Source: Fibrobacterota bacterium (GTDB taxonomy: Bacteria; Fibrobacterota; Chitinivibrionia; Chitinivibrionales; JANQEN01). From it: 11,172 nucleotides of DNA. This document shows positions 7,442-11,172 of this stretch, piece after piece (position 1 is the stretch's first letter; each line of letters starts with the position of its first letter). The notes below the pieces were generated by a model that was given only the letters and a program-made list of their open reading frames with translations, searched no databases and had not been told where the DNA came from. The DNA is taken from assembly GCA_030619215.1 (NCBI GenBank), contig JAUXBV010000051.1, forward strand, positions 1-11,172, in the 5' to 3' direction. The translations under genes were made by a program, and so were the position numbers.

Positions 7442-7612
7442 TTAAATCTTAAAAAAGCAGTTTCTATCGAATATCGTTCTCTTATAAGGAAGCTTCCATT
7501 TAAACATCAAACAGAGTTTGTCAGGCGTAATCTCATCCGTAATAGGATCATTATCATCAGGGTCTACTGTTTCGCCCTGGAGATATTTGAACTTCGCGCC
7601 GTAGCTTCTCAT
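7442..7612 (-). pseudogene. Short coding remnant (56 codons), unknown protein
   Basis: From ATG 7612 the - strand is open for 56 codons with a protein-like composition: an acidic Pro/Asp-rich stretch (ETVDPDDNDPITDEITPD) followed by KLCLMFKWKLPYKRTIF. The stretch is visibly richer in G+C than the AT-rich DNA on both sides, as coding DNA would be. A stop (TGA) lies three codons upstream of the ATG, and there is no clear ribosome binding site. I read it as the tail of a lost gene; a genuine small protein is the alternative. I do not recognise the family, and I see no likeness to the neighbouring beta-barrel protein. A 67-codon frame on the + strand over the same bases looks like its shadow. Confidence 0.4.
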
Positions 7613-7719
7613 GATTCTTCAGTTTTGCAGAGTTAGAAGCAGCTTTAATAAAACCGGAATTATTTTAAAATTCATTTAATTTTTTTTAAACAAAATCTTT
7701 ATATTTCGCAACCTAAAAA

Positions 7720-7739
7720 AATAAAAACTCCTTTTTATT
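7720..7739 (-). terminator. Possible weak terminator for the beta-barrel gene
   Basis: Read on the - strand, an 8-bp all-A/T stem (AATAAAAA / TTTTTATT) with a GGAG loop is followed by six T (7719-7714). The position, about 65 nt past the stop of the upstream - strand gene, suits an intrinsic terminator, but a stem with no G-C pair is weak. Confidence 0.3.
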
Positions 7740-7762
7740 AATACCGTTCTGATAGAAAATGA

Positions 7763-7793
7763 ATTGTATTATAAATGCTGTTTATAATGCAAT
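7763..7793. repeat. 13-bp imperfect inverted repeat just past the beta-barrel gene
   Basis: ATTGTATTATAAA (7763-7775) and TTTATAATGCAAT (7781-7793) pair over 13 bp with one mismatch around a TGCTG loop. In RNA from the + strand the mismatch becomes a U-G wobble. It starts 12 nt beyond the stop of the - strand gene. It could protect the 3' end of the mRNA or help to end transcription; it has no T-tract of its own. Confidence 0.5.
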
Positions 7794-7805
7794 AATAGTG
7801 CTTGA

Positions 7806-9080
7806 TTAAAAAGACACACTTGCTTCAATACCCGTTAACTTCAGATTTTCGGAAAAATCCGGTACTAAGGTGAAGTGAAATTTTTCTTTTATAGTCAGTA
7901 TCATTCCCACTCTTGCATCGGAGAAATTCAATTGAGATTCTTTCCTTTCTGCATAGCCTGCGTTTGAGGCAAATAAGTATTTACTATGAGTAAAGGAAGG
8001 TTTCCAAGAAGAGAAAAGGGCAACATTCCGTGTTATTTTATACTCAAGAAATAATGGGAAGAATAGATAAGATCGATACTCAGTATAATCTCTATCATAC
8101 TCTTTAATTTTTTTGAAAAATGAGAGGTTACCTTTATCATATAAATAGAGGTAATATTGAAATATTCCACCTACTCCCAGGTAAATATCCAGCTTTTCAA
8201 TAGAGAGTTTTTGAGCGTCATAGGCTTCAAGAGACACAGAGGAAATCTCCCTGTCGTATGTGGAATCCGGGCCATTCCATTCAAATACACTTTTGCCTTT
8301 AGAGAATGATGAAGAATAACCAAGACCTGCAAAAAATGTATTCCGATTTTTAGAGTTGTTTAACAGGTAACCCAGGGAGATTACTGTGTATTTTATATTG
8401 TTGCGTGCATTGCTGTAGGTAGTGTCAAAAGGGTGCTTTATACTTATTTCCTTATTTCGTTGAGATGATTGTGTGTACTGCAGATACAGTCTTATTATAC
8501 CTGTTTTAAAAAGTTTGTACTGTGAAATTAATCTGCCGTGAAAATTGTTGGATTTCGAATCGCTTTTATTATACTCTAAAGAATTGTCATTGAAGGTGTT
8601 GTATTCAAATTGGTTAACGTTACAAATACATGAAATGCCTCTAAAAAATTCAAGGCCGTTTATCGAATACCAGACCCCGGCTCTTCCTTTATTATCGTAC
8701 TTATTGTGCCGGTTTATATTTGATCCAAGTGAGTCATTTGCACTGTCGCTTTCGTTCTTGACCTGAATTCTATCGATATGCATACCGATTATATTTGGAT
8801 TTCCGGAATACTGTCCTGTGAAATAGAGGTCATAGAAAGTGCCGTATTTATCTTTTTTACCGGCTCTCAGCAAGGATTCCCCGTTGTTATCTTTCCAGTC
8901 AGGGAAAAGAAGTAATGTTGACGATAATTTTTTATCATATAGATGAGAGAAATATGGAAAGACACTGTTGGATAATAAATCGTAGTCGGAAAATCCTGTT
9001 TGAAGCGGGGACCCGGGAGTAGTTGAAACGGTAAGAAAGAATAAGAAGCTAAAAAGGAGTATACATTTTTGTTTTTTCAT
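7806..9080 (-). CDS. Predicted outer-membrane beta-barrel protein, unknown family
   Basis: This is a 424-aa secreted protein. A clean signal peptide starts at the chosen ATG (MKKQK, then a hydrophobic run to about residue 18, followed by TTPGS). The mature part is rich in alternating polar/aromatic strands, Tyr, Ser and Asn, and ends in Phe (EASVSF), the usual mark of an outer-membrane beta-barrel. I prefer ATG 9080 over an upstream in-frame TTG at 9125, because the signal peptide then begins at the N terminus; neither start has a convincing ribosome binding site. The last ~103 residues match the partial protein at the right edge of the window at about two thirds identity, so the two are paralogues. 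I do not recognise a named family. A porin-like or adhesin-like surface role is inference from composition only. Confidence 0.75.
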   Translation of the reverse strand: MKKQKCILLFSFLFFLTVSTTPGSPLQTGFSDYDLLSNSVFPYFSHLYDKKLSSTLLLFPDWKDNNGESLLRAGKKDKYGTFYDLYFTGQYSGNPNIIGMHIDRIQVKNESDSANDSLGSNINRHNKYDNKGRAGVWYSINGLEFFRGISCICNVNQFEYNTFNDNSLEYNKSDSKSNNFHGRLISQYKLFKTGIIRLYLQYTQSSQRNKEISIKHPFDTTYSNARNNIKYTVISLGYLLNNSKNRNTFFAGLGYSSSFSKGKSVFEWNGPDSTYDREISSVSLEAYDAQKLSIEKLDIYLGVGGIFQYYLYLYDKGNLSFFKKIKEYDRDYTEYRSYLFFPLFLEYKITRNVALFSSWKPSFTHSKYLFASNAGYAERKESQLNFSDARVGMILTIKEKFHFTLVPDFSENLKLTGIEASVSF

Positions 9081-9238
9081 GAATTCGGGTGTGTGTTTTA
9101 TTCGGTTTATGTAGATATTTGACAATTGGTTTTATTTTACTTAAAATTTATGTTTGCTTTTCTCGCTATATAAATCGGGCGTGAATTAAAATAGGGTTGT
9201 CTAGAGGTAAAAAGTTTAATGAAGTGGTGTAAATTTTT

Positions 9239-9955
9239 TCAACTCGCAATGTTTAATGGCATTTCACAGTATGTTTTTCCATCGAGTAATCTCCCTGATT
9301 TCTTTTTACTTCTTCCGCCCCATTGTTTAAAAAAGAAGGGAGTTTTATAATAATCACAAGTTCTCTGTATTTCTAAAATCCACTCTTTTTTCATCATTCT
9401 TGGGCTTCTTCCACTTTCTCCTCCTACAATTACCCAATCAATGCCATTTAGATTTAACGAACTGAGAGGCCCAATTAGAGGTTCGCACGAGATAAATTTT
9501 AAATATGCATTTATCGATTTTAGATCTTCTATTCGATTTAACATAATTGAATTTTCAACAGTAACCCCCATCCAAATATTCTTTGTCCATTTTACTTTAT
9601 TTGATATTTGAGTTAACCTATCAGAGCGTTTTGTTAGTACCTGAAAAATGTGTTGTGTGTTTTGATTCATTGTTTTAAACACTTTTTTAATAAAAGAAAT
9701 TGGAATATCTTTATGAAATAAGTCACTCATTGAATTAACAAAGACCATTTTTGGTTTCTTCCATGTAAATGGGATTGAAAGAGTGTCTTCATGTAATGTG
9801 ATTTTAAAACCATTTTTATACTTTGGCAATCCCATTCCTTTGAGCCTTTTTGCCATTACTTCTGCATAGCAATATTTACATCCAGCCGAGATTTTATTAC
9901 AGCCGGTTGTGGGATTCCAGGTCATTTCTGTCCATTCAATATTTGATTTAGCCAA
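9239..9955 (-). CDS. DUF5131 (phage Gp37/Gp68-like) three-cysteine protein
   Basis: This 238-aa protein has the family's N terminus (IEWTEMTWNPTTGC) and three cysteines C19, C26 and C29 in a C-X6-C-X2-C arrangement followed by YAE. The motif resembles a radical-SAM iron-sulphur site but with non-standard spacing. Further family landmarks are VNSMSDLFH (73-81), QVLTKRSDR (105-113), ISCEPLIGP (155-163), WVIVGGESG (174-182) and PFFFKQWGG (206-214). Members occur in phages and bacteria; I know of no settled biochemical function. The start is TTG 9955, supported by GGAG (9964-9967) 8 nt upstream and by the conserved N terminus; it overlaps the end of TcmP by 8 nt, implying coupled translation. Base composition is AT-rich compared with porX. 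Radical-SAM-like chemistry on a nucleic acid or protein is inference only. Confidence 0.9.
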   Translation of the reverse strand: MAKSNIEWTEMTWNPTTGCNKISAGCKYCYAEVMAKRLKGMGLPKYKNGFKITLHEDTLSIPFTWKKPKMVFVNSMSDLFHKDIPISFIKKVFKTMNQNTQHIFQVLTKRSDRLTQISNKVKWTKNIWMGVTVENSIMLNRIEDLKSINAYLKFISCEPLIGPLSSLNLNGIDWVIVGGESGRSPRMMKKEWILEIQRTCDYYKTPFFFKQWGGRSKKKSGRLLDGKTYCEMPLNIAS

Positions 9956-10811
9956 TTTTCCTACTCCATTTATTAATTATATCATTCGCAATTTTCACAG
10001 CAGTACGATTATTAGACCCTAGTAGAAAATGGTACATTATATTATGCTTTTTATTTTCCAGTAAGAATGGCTTTGACACATATTTAAAAACATTTTTTAA
10101 TCTTTTACGATAGAGCTCACCTGCAATCTCAATTGTCTTTTCCTTTTTAACCTCTTTGGTTTCTTTGCCAAATAAAGGTAAAACAGGCTGATCTTCATAG
10201 AATGCATCCTTAATTTCAAAAGATGATAAACCTAAGAATTCCTGAAGTTTTTTCATCCATGAATCAGAGATATTACCGTCTTTTTTAAGCAATCGATTAA
10301 CTCCCATACCAAGCGGTACTAGTATCCACATATCAATACTCAATCCTTTTAAACATTCGATTGATTCCCATTTGAGCTGCATACCGCAGGGGTCAATAAA
10401 TGCTAATACTTTATAATCAGGTCCTCTATAGCTAAGAAATGCGGCCATATCCTTAAGCTTTTCATTACAATCACCTGATACGACAGTAGTGCTAACTTTT
10501 TTAAAATGAAAATCTGTATCTATTGACTCTCTCAATTTATTAACAAATTTTTTATTTTTCTCTACGAAGTAATACTGATCAAATGAACGAGGGTCGTTTA
10601 TAGCCAAGATCCTTTTAGCCGCACCTTCAATTATTTTAGAGCCTTTTTCTTCTGATATTTTTTCTTTACCTGTTTTACCGGACCCTGCGAAGCCGTCAAA
10701 GTAAAGTAATTTCCAATATCTTCTGGACTTCATGATTTCAAGGTATGCTTTTGTATATTCAACAACTATTTCAAGTTTCTGATCAGTCCATGAACCACCG
10801 AATACATTCAT
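9948..10811 (-). CDS. tcmP: Three-Cys-motif partner protein TcmP
   Basis: This 287-aa protein of the TcmP family is, from memory, regularly encoded next to DUF5131 proteins, as it is here. The N-terminal part has features of a Rossmann methyltransferase fold: a glycine-rich loop (FDGFAGSGKTG, about 38-48), an acidic end of the second strand (FVEKN, about 82-86), GDCN (113-116) and IDPCGM (139-144), which recalls the DPPY-like position of DNA/RNA methyltransferases. The C-terminal part contains the family's MYHFLLGSNN segment. No methyltransferase activity is established, as far as I know. I chose ATG 10811 over ATG 10817 because CGGA (10818-10821) is then 6 nt upstream; for 10817 it would touch the start codon. 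It is the first gene of the overlapping TcmP-DUF5131 pair and lies 47 nt after the stop of the upstream beta-barrel paralogue. Confidence 0.88.
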   Translation of the reverse strand: MNVFGGSWTDQKLEIVVEYTKAYLEIMKSRRYWKLLYFDGFAGSGKTGKEKISEEKGSKIIEGAAKRILAINDPRSFDQYYFVEKNKKFVNKLRESIDTDFHFKKVSTTVVSGDCNEKLKDMAAFLSYRGPDYKVLAFIDPCGMQLKWESIECLKGLSIDMWILVPLGMGVNRLLKKDGNISDSWMKKLQEFLGLSSFEIKDAFYEDQPVLPLFGKETKEVKKEKTIEIAGELYRKRLKNVFKYVSKPFLLENKKHNIMYHFLLGSNNRTAVKIANDIINKWSRKIG

Positions 10812-10819
10812 AATCATTC

Positions 10820-10840
10820 CGTTTTGTTAAATGTAAAACG
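10820..10840. promoter_or_regulatory. Short dyad directly upstream of tcmP
   Basis: CGTTTT (10820-10825) and AAAACG (10835-10840) flank a 9-nt spacer. On the - strand the dyad ends at the tcmP ribosome binding site, where a bound repressor or hairpin could act. A TATAAC (10845-10840) abuts it, but no good -35 partner was found. The arms are only 6 bp, so chance is quite possible. Confidence 0.25.
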
Positions 10841-10858
10841 TTATAATGCCAATTTTAA

Positions 10859-11172
10859 TTAAAAATTCACATTCGCCTCAATACCGGTAAGCTTAAGGCT
10901 TTCAGAGAAATTGGGTATTAAGAAGAATTTAAATCTCTCTTTTATGGTTAATGATATTCCCAGGCTTGCATCGGTAAAATTCAATTTAGTTTCTATACTT
11001 TCCGCATAATCGGTATCGGAGCCGTATAAATATTTACAATGGGAGAAAGAAGGCTTCCATGAAGAAAACAGGGAGAAATTCTTTTTTATGGTATACTCAA
11101 GAAAGAGCGGGAGAAACAAGTTGAGTCTGTACTCTGTATCGTCTCTGTGATACTCTTTAAATTTCTTAAAAA
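10859..11172 (-). CDS. Beta-barrel-like outer-membrane protein, C-terminal part (paralogue; 5' end outside window)
   Basis: The - strand frame is open from the right edge to the stop at 10859-10861, giving about 104 visible residues. They align without gaps to the last 103 residues of the protein at 7806-9080, with about 68 identical positions, including FSSWKPSF, LEY, SLKLTGIEA-like ends and a final Phe. It is therefore a paralogue, presumably also a signal-peptide-bearing outer-membrane protein. An in-frame TTG at 11119 is internal to the homology and not the start, since matching residues (FKK.KEY.RD.TEYR) continue upstream to the edge. Function is unknown for the same reasons as its paralogue. 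Confidence 0.85.
   Translation of the reverse strand, partial: FKKFKEYHRDDTEYRLNLFLPLFLEYTIKKNFSLFSSWKPSFSHCKYLYGSDTDYAESIETKLNFTDASLGISLTIKERFKFFLIPNFSESLKLTGIEANVNF

Noticed and set aside
7433..7636. 67-codon + strand frame in the intergenic gap
   Set aside because: Composition is less protein-like than the - strand frame over the same bases, and there is no ribosome binding site.
9081..9125. Longer start (TTG) for the beta-barrel gene
   Set aside because: It would put 15 polar residues before a good signal peptide; ATG 9080 fits better.
9239..9955. Calling the DUF5131 protein a canonical radical-SAM enzyme
   Set aside because: The cysteine spacing is C-X6-C-X2-C and not C-X3-C-X2-C, so only a resemblance can be claimed.
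1..11172. CRISPR arrays, tRNA or rRNA genes, transposases, integrases
   Set aside because: No regularly spaced repeats, no cloverleaf or rRNA-like sequence, and no recombinase motifs were seen on either strand.

Overview
The window suggests a member of the Fibrobacterota-Chlorobiota-Bacteroidota (FCB) group. The evidence is a PorX-type response regulator, a gingipain-like C25 peptidase with a type IX secretion (T9SS) C-terminal sorting domain, and the remains of a second gene with such a tail. Several genes have strong GGAGG-like ribosome binding sites, and one promoter looks like an ordinary sigma-70 promoter (TTGATT, 17 nt, TATACT). Both are unusual for Bacteroidota proper, so I lean toward another FCB lineage; the phylum cannot be fixed from sequence reading alone.

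Layout. Positions 1-2430 (+ strand) hold a compact, apparently conserved operon: the ATPase end of a sensor histidine kinase, porX (REC plus PglZ domain), and tsaE (tRNA t6A synthesis). Positions 2487-3152 hold a toxin-antitoxin pair, a Phd/YefM-like antitoxin overlapping a VapC-type PIN toxin, with a promoter overlapped by a dyad operator. Positions 3254-3753 are a broken T9SS cargo gene. Positions 3858-6956 (- strand) encode a 1032-aa multidomain C25 peptidase. Positions 6957-7805 are AT-rich, with several inverted repeats and a 56-codon coding fossil. From 7806 to the right edge everything is on the - strand: an outer-membrane beta-barrel-like protein, a DUF5131 (phage Gp37/Gp68-like, three-cysteine) protein, its partner TcmP, and the 3' part of a second beta-barrel-like gene that is a paralogue of the first.

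How the parts relate. The kinase and PorX probably form a phosphorelay that, in relatives, controls T9SS expression. The C25 peptidase, and the broken gene when it was intact, would be T9SS cargo. The right half looks accessory: a toxin-antitoxin module, gene debris, and the TcmP/DUF5131 pair lodged between two paralogous surface-protein genes. The two points most worth a second look are the PorX PglZ domain, which seems to have lost canonical metal ligands while keeping a complete receiver domain, and the TcmP/DUF5131 cassette with its setting.
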